Shown: piece by piece, positions 19,127-26,650 of the stretch | Layout: each line of letters begins with the position of its first letter | Numbering within the stretch: position 1 is the first letter of the stretch | NCBI GenBank assembly: GCA_003290465.1 | Contig: CP030759.1 | Coordinates: 2,988,572 to 3,052,571, forward strand | DNA: 64,000 nt | Source of the DNA: Candidatus Sumerlaea chitinivorans | GTDB lineage: Bacteria; Sumerlaeota; Sumerlaeia; Sumerlaeales; Sumerlaeaceae | Direction: 5' to 3' | The notes under the pieces: generated by a model | What the model was told of the DNA's origin: nothing | What the model saw: the letters and a program-made list of their open reading frames with translations, nothing else | The model's database searches: none | Made by a program: the position numbers and the translations under genes

Positions 19127-19185
19127 GATCAGCAACCGATGAGAGTGAATCACTTTTCTGCGTGAGAGGGAAACCGCAGGAAGTC

Positions 19186-19226
19186 GGGTGGGATTCAATG
19201 GCGCGAGGAATCCCACCCTTTCCTTT
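19186..19226 (+). terminator. Strong intrinsic terminator with no gene directly upstream
   Basis: GGGTGGGATTC (19186-19196) pairs perfectly with GAATCCCACCC (19208-19218) around an 11-base loop, followed by TTTCCTTTT. The nearest upstream gene already has a terminator about 750 bases earlier. It therefore ends an unrecognised RNA or acts in the leader of the gene at 19392. Confidence 0.8.
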
Positions 19227-19287
19227 TGTCTTTAGGTTGATTACGCGGCCCGTTCCTCCCGCTGCGCAATCAACTCGACTTTTGGAC

Positions 19288-19352
19288 AAAACCGGCGCAA
19301 CCCACTTTGTGTGGCACGGGAATAAGCTTGCTGAGGTGTCTGCCGGTTTTTT
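19288..19352 (+). terminator. Second terminator-like structure, 40 bases before the phosphohexomutase
   Basis: AAAACCGGC (19288-19296) pairs with GCCGGTTTT (19342-19350), and the T-run continues to 19352. The 45-base loop contains its own small hairpin (CCAC-TTTGT-GTGG). A long loop with an inner stem directly before a start codon suits an attenuator or RNA switch; a tandem terminator is the simpler alternative. Confidence 0.55.
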
Positions 19353-19391
19353 CGTTGATTCACCCTGTTTTTTCTCTGCTCTTTTTCGCGC

Positions 19392-20744
19392 ATGAACAAC
19401 AAACAACCGATGATCAGCGTCGCGGGGATTCGCGGCGTGGTTGGCGAATCCCTCGTTCCGGAAACCTTCCTGCGTTACGTCCTTGCGTTTGGTACTCTCA
19501 TTGAAGGGGGCAGTGTCGTGGTGGGGAGCGACACGCGACTGTCGCGACACATGATGCGCCACCTTGCCTTTGCGGCCCTTGAGTCGTGCGGTTGTAAGGT
19601 CTATCACATTGGCTTGGTGCCTACTCCCACGGTGGGCCTGATGGTTCGAGAACTCGGTGCCAGTGGCGGAATTGCAATCACCGCCAGTCACAACCCGGCG
19701 GAGTGGAACGCATATAAATTCTTCGACGAACAAGGATCGTTCCTTTCGAAAGAACAAAATTTGCGGCTTTTGGAGATTGCCCAGTCGGGGGATTTCCGTC
19801 GGGTCAACTACCGTAAGCTTGGCCGGATCGAACAGATTGAGACAGCGATCGAGCGCCATGTCACCCGCGTGGTCTCGCAGGTAAACCGCGACGCGATCGC
19901 CGCCCGCCGTTTTAAGGTCGTCGCCGACTGTGTCAACGGCGTAGGGGCCGTCATTCTCCCTGTGTTGTTCGAGGCGCTTGGCTGCGAGTATGAGCTTATG
20001 TACACAAATGTCGACGCGGAGTTTCCTCGCAACCCCGAGCCTCTGCCCGAGAATCTCACCGAGCTTGGGGAGCGGGTGCGAGCTCGTGGTGCGGACATCG
20101 GCTTCGCTGTGGATCCCGACGCTGACCGGCTCGCAATCGTGGATGAACAGGGTCGCCCGCTCGGTGAGGAACGCACGGTGACGCTGGCCTCAGCAGCCGT
20201 TCTTGAGCGCAAAAAGGGACCGCTGGTGGTCAACCTTTCCACAACCCGTGCGATGGACGATGTTGCAGCCGCTGCCGGCGTGCCGCTGTACCGGACGCCG
20301 ATCGGAGAGGCCTACGTCGTGGGAAAAATCCGCGAGGTGGGGGCGCTTATCGGTGGCGAAGGCAATGGCGGGGTGATTTATCCGGCGGTGCACTGCGGGC
20401 GCGACGCAGCGACTGGCATTGGGCTCATTCTCGAGGCTCTGGCCACAAAAGGTTTGCGCATCAGTGAGCTTAACGCGCAGATCCCGGACTACAAGATGGT
20501 GAAGACTAAGTTCTCGCGAGGCGAGCGCAATGTGGCCGAGATTTTGGAGCGAATGCGGCGCGAATTCGCGGACGCCCAGTTGGTCAGCGAGGACGGCGTG
20601 AAGGCCGTGTATCGCGATTCGTGGGTGCACCTGCGCCCCTCCGGCACCGAGCCCGTCGTGCGGGTCTTCGCGGAAGCGCCGACGCTTAGCGCCGCGCAGG
20701 CGCTTGTCGAGCGCGTCTGGCAGCGTGTGATCAACTCTGCGTAA
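19392..20744 (+). CDS. glmM: Phosphoglucosamine mutase / phosphomannomutase family protein
   Basis: An alpha-D-phosphohexomutase of 450 residues. The phosphoserine is Ser99 in ITASHNPAEW, the metal loop is DPDADR (241-246), the sugar loop is GGEGNGGVIY (321-330) and the C-terminal phosphate loop is RPSGTEPVVRVF. GEGNGG is the form found in archaeal-type GlmM and phosphomannomutases rather than the GEQSGH of E. coli GlmM, so glucosamine-6-phosphate is the likely but not certain substrate; the gene symbol is tentative. Product would feed UDP-GlcNAc synthesis. No Shine-Dalgarno precedes the ATG; the upstream bases are pyrimidine-rich. It follows two terminator-like hairpins, suggesting leader control, and is flanked on both sides by dispersed repeats. 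Confidence 0.88.
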   Translation: MNNKQPMISVAGIRGVVGESLVPETFLRYVLAFGTLIEGGSVVVGSDTRLSRHMMRHLAFAALESCGCKVYHIGLVPTPTVGLMVRELGASGGIAITASHNPAEWNAYKFFDEQGSFLSKEQNLRLLEIAQSGDFRRVNYRKLGRIEQIETAIERHVTRVVSQVNRDAIAARRFKVVADCVNGVGAVILPVLFEALGCEYELMYTNVDAEFPRNPEPLPENLTELGERVRARGADIGFAVDPDADRLAIVDEQGRPLGEERTVTLASAAVLERKKGPLVVNLSTTRAMDDVAAAAGVPLYRTPIGEAYVVGKIREVGALIGGEGNGGVIYPAVHCGRDAATGIGLILEALATKGLRISELNAQIPDYKMVKTKFSRGERNVAEILERMRREFADAQLVSEDGVKAVYRDSWVHLRPSGTEPVVRVFAEAPTLSAAQALVERVWQRVINSA

Positions 20745-20775
20745 TACGTCCGTGCCCTCACGTGAGAAAAAGGGC

Positions 20776-21054
20776 CTCACGCGAAGCCGCGAAGAACGCG
20801 AAGGGAAAGAAAAAGAAAAGACAACAAGGTATTTTACGGCCGTACGAGTGGGCAAGTCTTTCGCTCTTTTTCTTGCGCCTGAATCGTAGGTTTGCACCGG
20901 CGAAATCGCTTTTTGACCGAGGTAAGAGGCAAGAAAAGCCTCACGCGAGGTTGCGAAAAATACTGAGTTGCAAGAATCCCCACTGACCTAATTTCACTCG
21001 TATTTCCTTTGCTTCTCTTGTTTTCTCTTCGCGTTTTTCGCGGCTTCGGGTGAG
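20776..21054. repeat. Palindromic dispersed element, 279 bp
   Basis: The left end (20776-20803) matches the reverse complement of the right end (21027-21054) at 26 of 28 positions. It contains a further partial end at 20939-20959. Its segment 20962-20999 is related to 21880-21917 in another copy. A short extra CTTCGCG unit follows at 21070-21089. Confidence 0.75.
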
Positions 21055-21123
21055 GAACGTTTCTTGCGCCTTCGCGTTCTTCGCGCGAGGCTCCCTTTTT
21101 CCCATATCGCGTTGCCGCAACCA

Positions 21124-21360
21124 TCACTCATTTACGTTCCGGCGCTTTCTGGGCGCAACAATCCAGTCCAAACCTAATTCCTCGCGTTGGCGCGCTTTTC
21201 CCTCGGCAACGAGGCGCTCCACGCTCTCGCGGGTCACGCGCGTGGTGCGCGGGCTGAGTTTGAGCGAGTCCAGTCGTCCCTGCTGAATCAGTTGGTAGAC
21301 GCGCTTCTTCGACACATCGAGAAATTTGGCCACACGGGCTACCGTCCAAAGCTCTGACAT
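21124..21360 (-). CDS. Excisionase-family (MerR-like winged helix) DNA-binding protein
   Basis: The product is 78 residues from the ATG at 21360, which has GGAGA about nine bases upstream; the frame runs further to 21408 without similarity. LWTVARVAKFLDVSKKRVYQ followed by LIQQGRLDSLKLSPRT is the helix-turn-helix of the excisionase/MerR-like domain, and VTRESVERLVAEGKARQ completes the second half. Such proteins act as phage or transposon excisionases or as small stand-alone regulators. No integrase is nearby. It is the only gene between two blocks of dispersed repeats, so a link with them can be imagined but not shown. Confidence 0.8.
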   Translation of the reverse strand: MSELWTVARVAKFLDVSKKRVYQLIQQGRLDSLKLSPRTTRVTRESVERLVAEGKARQREELGLDWIVAPRKRRNVNE

Positions 21361-21606
21361 CGAACGAACTCTCCGAAGAAAATGGGCGTTGCCAAGAAGG
21401 CGTGTCATTCACTCCGAGTGGACCGAAGCACGAGTGGGGGTATCCGAACGCACGGTGTCCGTTTCGACACGTTTCCACTTCGAGCTGCCCACGCGGAGGA
21501 TGGTCGCCTTCTTTCCAAACGCACTCTCATTCTATAGGCGGAGCTGTCGCCCGCGTCTCTTGAAGCCCTCTGGATTTCGTCGCGATTTTGTCGGCGAAGT
21601 TCTTGC

Positions 21607-21671
21607 TCACGCGAAGAACGCGAATACGCGAAAAGTTGTCCTCACGCGACGCCGCGAAGGACGCGAACGGA
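21607..21671 (+). repeat. Dispersed CGCGAAG repeat, two tandem units
   Basis: Units at 21607-21636 and 21642-21671 each begin CTCACGCGA and continue with variants of the CGCGAAG core. They are more diverged than the copies at 18549 or 20776. Confidence 0.7.
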
Positions 21672-21847
21672 AAAGAAGGCGGATAAGGAGATAAGACTGG
21701 GTAGGTAACCGACAAACCGTGAGTTACGGCCTTGTAAGCTACTCACGCAAAGAGCGGAGAAATGTACTTCTTTTGCGAAAACGGGGACAACGCGAAAAGA
21801 GGACAAGCCCTGAGTGCCTGTAACGGAGTGGAAGAACCTGAAAAGCT

Positions 21848-21964
21848 GACGCGAAGCCGCGAAGAACGCGAAAAAAGAAACTGAGTGGCAAGAATCTCAA
21901 ATAACCAAATCTCAGTCTTATCCCCTTGGCTTTTCTTGCTTTTTTCTTCGCGTCTTTGCGCGAG
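21848..21964. repeat. Palindromic dispersed element, 117 bp
   Basis: A left end at 21848-21877 and an inverted right end at 21946-21964 enclose an interior whose 21880-21917 part is related to 20962-20999. It is a shorter member of the same family. Confidence 0.7.
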
Positions 21965-22160
21965 ACAAACTTTTCGCGTTATGGCGCGAGGTTTTCAGCT
22001 TCTCAGACTTTGTTCCAGGCTCTCAGGGCTTACCCTTTTGTAGTGTTTTCCCGGTTTTTCGCGTGGGAAATGCCGCTTGCGGTCTTTACGTGAGTAGCTT
22101 TTAAGCCGGTAGCGTCACGGATTGTCTGGAACCCACCCAGCCTCATCTTCCTAATTTTCT

Positions 22161-22213
22161 CTTCGCGTTCTTCGCGTCTTCGCGCGAGACAAGCTTTTCG
22201 CGTTTTCGCGTGA
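22161..22213 (-). repeat. Dispersed CTTCGCG repeat, double unit
   Basis: 22161-22188 is identical to the 18795-18822 core, and 22195-22213 is a second, shorter unit. The upstream 22092-22129 resembles 18721-18756, so the two copies share about 100 bases of context. Confidence 0.75.
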
Positions 22214-22368
22214 ACACCTCAGCTTGTCCCTCTGCGCTCCCACTGGCCCATAAGCTTCCTCCGAAAACGTCAGGACTCTTTGGGAACGGCCGGCGTGTGA
22301 TTGCCCCAAAAGACTTTCTTTCAAATCGCTTGCTTGGGAGCGGTCGGCAGCCTACACAAACATGCACC

Positions 22369-24933
22369 ATGCACGGGCGAATGCGCCACGCGAAAGCTCC
22401 AGCGGTCATTTTTTTCGCATTGGTCGTGCTTGCCCTTGCTGCGATGCTCAGGGGCTGGGGAACGCTCTACTTTGGCAGCGTGATTAGCGATTTGACTGAG
22501 CAATTCTACCTCTGGCGGACGTTTATCGGACGGTGGCTCAGCCGAGGTACTGTCCCCTACTGGAACCCCCACGTCTTCGGCGGCTACCCCGTGATCGAGA
22601 TGCAACAGGCCTTTCCCCTCCATCCCGTCGCCGTGCTGACTGCTCTGATTGCTGATGTGCGTCTTGGGGTCGTGGCGTGGATGGCCGGGCTTGTCGCGCT
22701 TGCGGCGATCTCCAGTTATGTCGCTTTTCGTTATCTTTTTGGGCTGAGCGGCTGGGCGAGTCTGGTTGGAAGCACAGCCTACGTTTTCGGGGGAGTCTTT
22801 GCGACTCGCATTGCGGCTGCGCATTTCACCGTAGTGGCCCCGCTTGCGGTGTGGCCCTTTGCCCTCGGTGCGGTGTGGAAAGCGTGTCGGGTGGGTGTTC
22901 ACGTCGTGCGCTGGCGTGCAGTCGAGGCGAGTGCACGCTCAGACACAACCGCATGGCTCATCCTCTTATGTGCTGCCGTGGTGGCGAATGCCTTCGTCGT
23001 TCTCGGCGGGGGCCAGCAATACGTCGTTTATCTGTTCTACGCTCAGCTTGTGTGCGCCCTCGTGGCAGCCTCCTGGCGAGCCTGGCGTGTATGGGGGGCG
23101 ACGCTCGGACTCAGCTGGGTCGGGGGGCTCGCACTTTCGGCGCCCCAGTGGCTACCCACGCTATTTTATCTGCCCTATTCGTCGCGAGCGGGGGCTTCGC
23201 AGATGCTTCCTCCGCCCGCCGTCGATCGCGAAAACTTCTGGATCGAGCTTCTGCTGCCGTTCCCGCTGGGCGACGATGTACTGAGCCCGCATCTCCATTT
23301 GAAAAACGTTTGGGAGACCGCCGGCTATCCCGGTGCGCTTGTGCTGGCTCTTGCCGGGGCGACGATACTGCGCGCCGTTCTTCCCGCAGGAGGGCGAGAT
23401 CGGACCCGCCACCGGGTTGCGGCTGGAGTGGTGCTGTTAGGACTTTACCTCTGCTATGGGGGATGGTTGCCCGGCTTCGCCAGTTTTCGCGAGCCGATGA
23501 AAGCCCGAGCCCTCGTGGCGTTGGGTCTGGCCCTCGCTGCGGCGCTGGGCACTCAGGACCTGCTTGCATGGGTTTGCCGTCGGGCGGGGCGCCTCCGAAT
23601 CCGTCCCAAGGGCGGCACTTCCACTTTGCGCAAGGTCACGTTCTTCGATCGCGCGGCCATTTTCATCGTTTGTTGGGTTTTGGCCGCAGTAGCATTGGTG
23701 GCGTGGATGGCGATTGCGTTTCACCGCGATGCGGTAGGCCAATGGCTCTTGCGTTTTGGACCGCCAATTGACTCCCTGCGGGCCCCGGCATGGCAACAGG
23801 CAATGGCGAACCCGCGGCTTCTTGCCGAAGGCGTCCTCGACAGCCTTATGCAAGTAACGTCCTGTTTGGTTGCAGCGGCAATCGTCCTCTCAGCTTTGGC
23901 GTGGCGCCCAAGTCGCTTGCTCTTTTACGCCGCAATTGCTTTGGCGGTGGTCGAGCCCTATGCTGTCCACTTCCGCGCCTACGTGTCACGTCATCCTTTT
24001 GCTGCAGTGGGCTTGCCGGGCGGGTTTGAGCGCGCGATTCGCGAAGAAATTGAGCGTACGCGTGCGGAGCGGCGTCCGCCTTGGCGCGTCTCCCTTCCGC
24101 CATCGCTGGCAAACCGCGGACATTTGGTAGATGGATTGTGGGAAACGGGTGGGTATGACCCGATTATGCCGTGGGGCGCCAATAACCGCGTCATGATCCT
24201 GCCCTTGACGTCAGATCCGCACGCCGGAACGACGAAGCGGCCCTCTGCGCGCGACATCGGCTACGCAGTCGGCCGACGCTATGACTTCACGCATTGGGAT
24301 CCCTATGAGGACTTGCGCCGAGGACTTGCGGACGCGCCGTTCGACCTCTCTGTTTACGAAGTTGCGCCCGACGCGAGCGTGTTCAGCGTCGAGACGCGAG
24401 TCCGGTGCGGGACACCACGGGGGTACGTGTTTGGACCGACGCTTGAGGGTGTGCACTTTGTGACGGAGAAACCACGTCTCCAATCCCAGTCAGGCGCTCC
24501 TGAAGAAACAGCAGCGTTCTGTCGCAAAGTCGAAGCGACAGGGTTGCATTTGATCAGTTCCCCAGACGAGCCGAGGCGCATTCCGACGGAAAACCGTGAA
24601 ACCACTGCTGTCATCTATCCGCTCGGGGCACGTCCCCCCCACGAGTATGCATTCGTGGTGCGCACCTCCACGCCGGCTCTGGCTCTTCTGCGCATGACGT
24701 GGCTCCCCGGCTGGCGGGCAAAGGTGGATGACCGCGAATGGGGGCGCCCATGGTGTGCAAACGGCTGGATGCTGGCAGTGCCTGTGCCGGCGGGCGTTCA
24801 CAAGGTGGAGTTCACCTATCGGCCCGTGGCATGGGATGCCTCGCGGGCGATTGCCCTCGCCACAGCGTGCGGGATTCTCGCCATCGTCGCGGTGTGCGCC
24901 CGCCGGCGCCGAGCCAGCGCGTTTGGGCAATAG
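22369..24933 (+). CDS. Large YfhO-like integral membrane protein
   Basis: The product is 854 residues from the ATG at 22369; an ATG at 22381 is equally possible, and neither has a good ribosome site. About a dozen hydrophobic segments start with VIFFALVVLALAAML. The early luminal motif YWNPHVFGGYPVIEMQQAF, with QFYLWRTF before it, is typical of YfhO/GT-C-type proteins that modify cell-envelope glycopolymers using lipid-linked sugars. The C-terminal 300 residues are mainly soluble and extracytoplasmic, with MTWLPGWRAKVDDREW near the end as in YfhO proteins, before a last helix. Substrate unknown. It stands alone between repeat blocks. Confidence 0.8.
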   Translation: MHGRMRHAKAPAVIFFALVVLALAAMLRGWGTLYFGSVISDLTEQFYLWRTFIGRWLSRGTVPYWNPHVFGGYPVIEMQQAFPLHPVAVLTALIADVRLGVVAWMAGLVALAAISSYVAFRYLFGLSGWASLVGSTAYVFGGVFATRIAAAHFTVVAPLAVWPFALGAVWKACRVGVHVVRWRAVEASARSDTTAWLILLCAAVVANAFVVLGGGQQYVVYLFYAQLVCALVAASWRAWRVWGATLGLSWVGGLALSAPQWLPTLFYLPYSSRAGASQMLPPPAVDRENFWIELLLPFPLGDDVLSPHLHLKNVWETAGYPGALVLALAGATILRAVLPAGGRDRTRHRVAAGVVLLGLYLCYGGWLPGFASFREPMKARALVALGLALAAALGTQDLLAWVCRRAGRLRIRPKGGTSTLRKVTFFDRAAIFIVCWVLAAVALVAWMAIAFHRDAVGQWLLRFGPPIDSLRAPAWQQAMANPRLLAEGVLDSLMQVTSCLVAAAIVLSALAWRPSRLLFYAAIALAVVEPYAVHFRAYVSRHPFAAVGLPGGFERAIREEIERTRAERRPPWRVSLPPSLANRGHLVDGLWETGGYDPIMPWGANNRVMILPLTSDPHAGTTKRPSARDIGYAVGRRYDFTHWDPYEDLRRGLADAPFDLSVYEVAPDASVFSVETRVRCGTPRGYVFGPTLEGVHFVTEKPRLQSQSGAPEETAAFCRKVEATGLHLISSPDEPRRIPTENRETTAVIYPLGARPPHEYAFVVRTSTPALALLRMTWLPGWRAKVDDREWGRPWCANGWMLAVPVPAGVHKVEFTYRPVAWDASRAIALATACGILAIVAVCARRRRASAFGQ

Positions 24934-25342
24934 CGCGGCAGTGGAAGGTGGGGACCAAGGGGGATGTCAACGACTGGGGGGGGCGGAACGTCTAACTTTG
25001 TGTGGACGCAATCAGTCAGTCTCGTAGAATCGCTCGGAGCGTGAGGCGGCACTCGGGTAAGAGGCGCGGCGTAGATGACGCTGTGCATGTCGGACCTGCC
25101 CCGATGAGAGGAAGTAGATTTTTCCAACGAGTTGCGTTTCCTTCGCGCCCTTCGCGGCTTCGCGTGTGGCAACTTTCTTTTCGCGCACGAAAAACGCGAA
25201 GACGCGAAGACAAGAACAGCGATGTGGCAGGGGGTGGCGGCCTATGTTTTCTGTGAGAAAGCGGTCCAAGAAGGCGGGTTGCCCTGACAAGAGCGGGCCT
25301 TCCACGACTGAATCGGCGAAAGGTGCCAAGGAAACGGTGCTG
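24934..25342. other. Intergenic region with one repeat copy
   Basis: Apart from the repeat at 25141-25214 I see no gene, terminator or promoter. AAGGAA at 25328-25333 serves the next gene. Confidence 0.45.
25141..25214. repeat. Dispersed CTTCGCG element, compact inverted copy
   Basis: 25141-25169 is a CTTCGCG unit and 25193-25214 an inverted CGCGAAG unit, separated by about 23 bases. It is the most distant copy from the 18.5-22.2 kb cluster. Confidence 0.65.
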
Positions 25343-26353
25343 ATGGCACGTGGGATGCACAGACCATCACCTCGCCTGCGGCGCGCCGCCTTCACTTGCT
25401 CTTCGCGTGGCGTCGTGGTGCTCTTTGTGGGCTTAGTTCTCTTCGCGGCCTCAGGTCATGCAGCGATTCCCATGCCCCCCATTTCGTTGGATCAGTTGAA
25501 GGTAGTCGCTGCGGTCACCTTCACTGCTCCTCCCGATTTCAAACCGATTTCGTATACCGTGACAAGCTACCACTGGGGCACCCGCGCCGAGATCTTCGAT
25601 TTCCGGCGGCAAGGCGCTCGAACGGTGGCCTATTGGGACTTCGAAAAGGAAAAGGTGCAGTATTGGCGGACGGGACTCGATCAGCGACTGTCGGCTTTAG
25701 CGACCTCAGATGAGATTTATCCCATTATGGCGCTCTTCACCCCATATGGGGTCTATGCGAGCGAGCTCGCGGCGATGCGCCGGAAACCCGATGCGTGGAA
25801 GTATGAGGTGGGAGTGGCGCCGGGGGAACAGGCGTGGCAAAGGTTTATTCTGGACCGCATTCAACTTCCCGCAGAGGCAGGGCAAGAGCCGCGTGCCATC
25901 GAGTTCCAGTCCAAACGGCGCATTGTTTTTCGAGAGGGGAAACTCGTTGAAGTTCTCGGCACGCTTTACTCCTCAGAAGCCGGATTTCGGGTCACCTACA
26001 CCGACCACGACGAGAAAAACCGCCTTCCGCGGCGGGCGGTGGCAGAGCTAAAGGGGCCGGGTGGGGGGCGATCTCCCGCTGCACGTTACGAGGTCGTGGT
26101 TCAGTCCATTGAGCTGATTCCCGACAAACGGCCCGACCAAATAATCTCTGAAATTACGAAGGGGATGACGCGCATTCGCGATGTTCGATCGTCCAAGCCC
26201 GTTTTCAGGAACCCCCGCGCACCGACGAACGTCTGGTCCAACCTGAAACTCTTTGCCGGATCGGTAGCTGTCGGCATCGTTGTCGGGGCAGTGATTGCTT
26301 TTGCGATTCGGTTTCGCCACCGCCTGCGGCGTGCGGTCCATCCTCCGCACTGA
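25343..26353 (+). CDS. Secreted protein with C-terminal membrane anchor, function unknown
   Basis: The product is 336 residues from the ATG at 25343, which has AAGGAA nine bases upstream; frames further 5' run through a repeat. The N terminus is arginine-rich followed by GVVVLFVGLVLFAASGHAA, a probable signal peptide. The middle 250 residues are beta-rich, with conserved-looking patterns such as YWDFEKEKVQYWRTG and FQSKRRIVFREGKLVEVLG. A C-terminal helix (VAVGIVVGAVIAFAIRF) is followed by basic residues, so the protein is likely tethered with its bulk outside the cytoplasm. I do not recognise the family. Confidence 0.7.
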   Translation: MARGMHRPSPRLRRAAFTCSSRGVVVLFVGLVLFAASGHAAIPMPPISLDQLKVVAAVTFTAPPDFKPISYTVTSYHWGTRAEIFDFRRQGARTVAYWDFEKEKVQYWRTGLDQRLSALATSDEIYPIMALFTPYGVYASELAAMRRKPDAWKYEVGVAPGEQAWQRFILDRIQLPAEAGQEPRAIEFQSKRRIVFREGKLVEVLGTLYSSEAGFRVTYTDHDEKNRLPRRAVAELKGPGGGRSPAARYEVVVQSIELIPDKRPDQIISEITKGMTRIRDVRSSKPVFRNPRAPTNVWSNLKLFAGSVAVGIVVGAVIAFAIRFRHRLRRAVHPPH

Positions 26354-26560
26354 CAGAAACGTCATCTTTGTTGGCTCAGTCTAAATCTCCGAAGATTGGA
26401 ACCTACATGGGTTAGCCGGCATTTGCCCCGATGGATTTTCTTTGGCTGGGCTTTTGCCGTTGGGTTCCAAGCTCATTGGTCCGAGGACAACACTTCCCGC
26501 CGATGGATTTGGTGGGGGCTCCAACCCCACCTCCGACAAAAAAATAACTCGCTGGGGTCA

Positions 26561-26577
26561 GTTTGTAGTTTACAAAC
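26561..26577. promoter_or_regulatory. Perfect palindrome upstream of the GH57 gene
   Basis: GTTTGTA (26561-26567) and TACAAAC (26571-26577) flank a three-base spacer, 74 bases before the GH57 start. Length and position suit an operator for a sugar-responsive repressor. No regulator gene is adjacent, and the flanking promoter is not evident. Confidence 0.4.
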
Positions 26578-26650
26578 GATTTAGAACGTTCCAATGCGTA
26601 CTCATAAACAATCACCAAACCCGGATTCGACAGAGCCGCGCATTCTAAAG

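Larger units (their letters stand above)
18305..19391. other. 1.1-kb repeat-rich intergenic region before the phosphohexomutase
   Basis: It holds the EF-G-like gene terminator (18407-18436), an inverted-repeat element (18549-18697), a second repeat block (18795-18848) and three strong hairpins at 19106-19352. The reading frames here are translations of the repeats and I do not call genes. The stretch 18850-19100 has no repeat and no recognisable gene. Confidence 0.6.
21361..22368. other. 1-kb repeat-rich intergenic region before the YfhO-like gene
   Basis: It contains repeat blocks at 21607-21671, 21848-21964 and 22161-22213, separated by A/T-richer sequence. Between 21361 and 21600 I see no gene or clear signal beyond the ribosome site of the excisionase-type gene. 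The frames that cross the blocks are repeat translations. No clear promoter for the downstream gene is visible. Confidence 0.5.
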
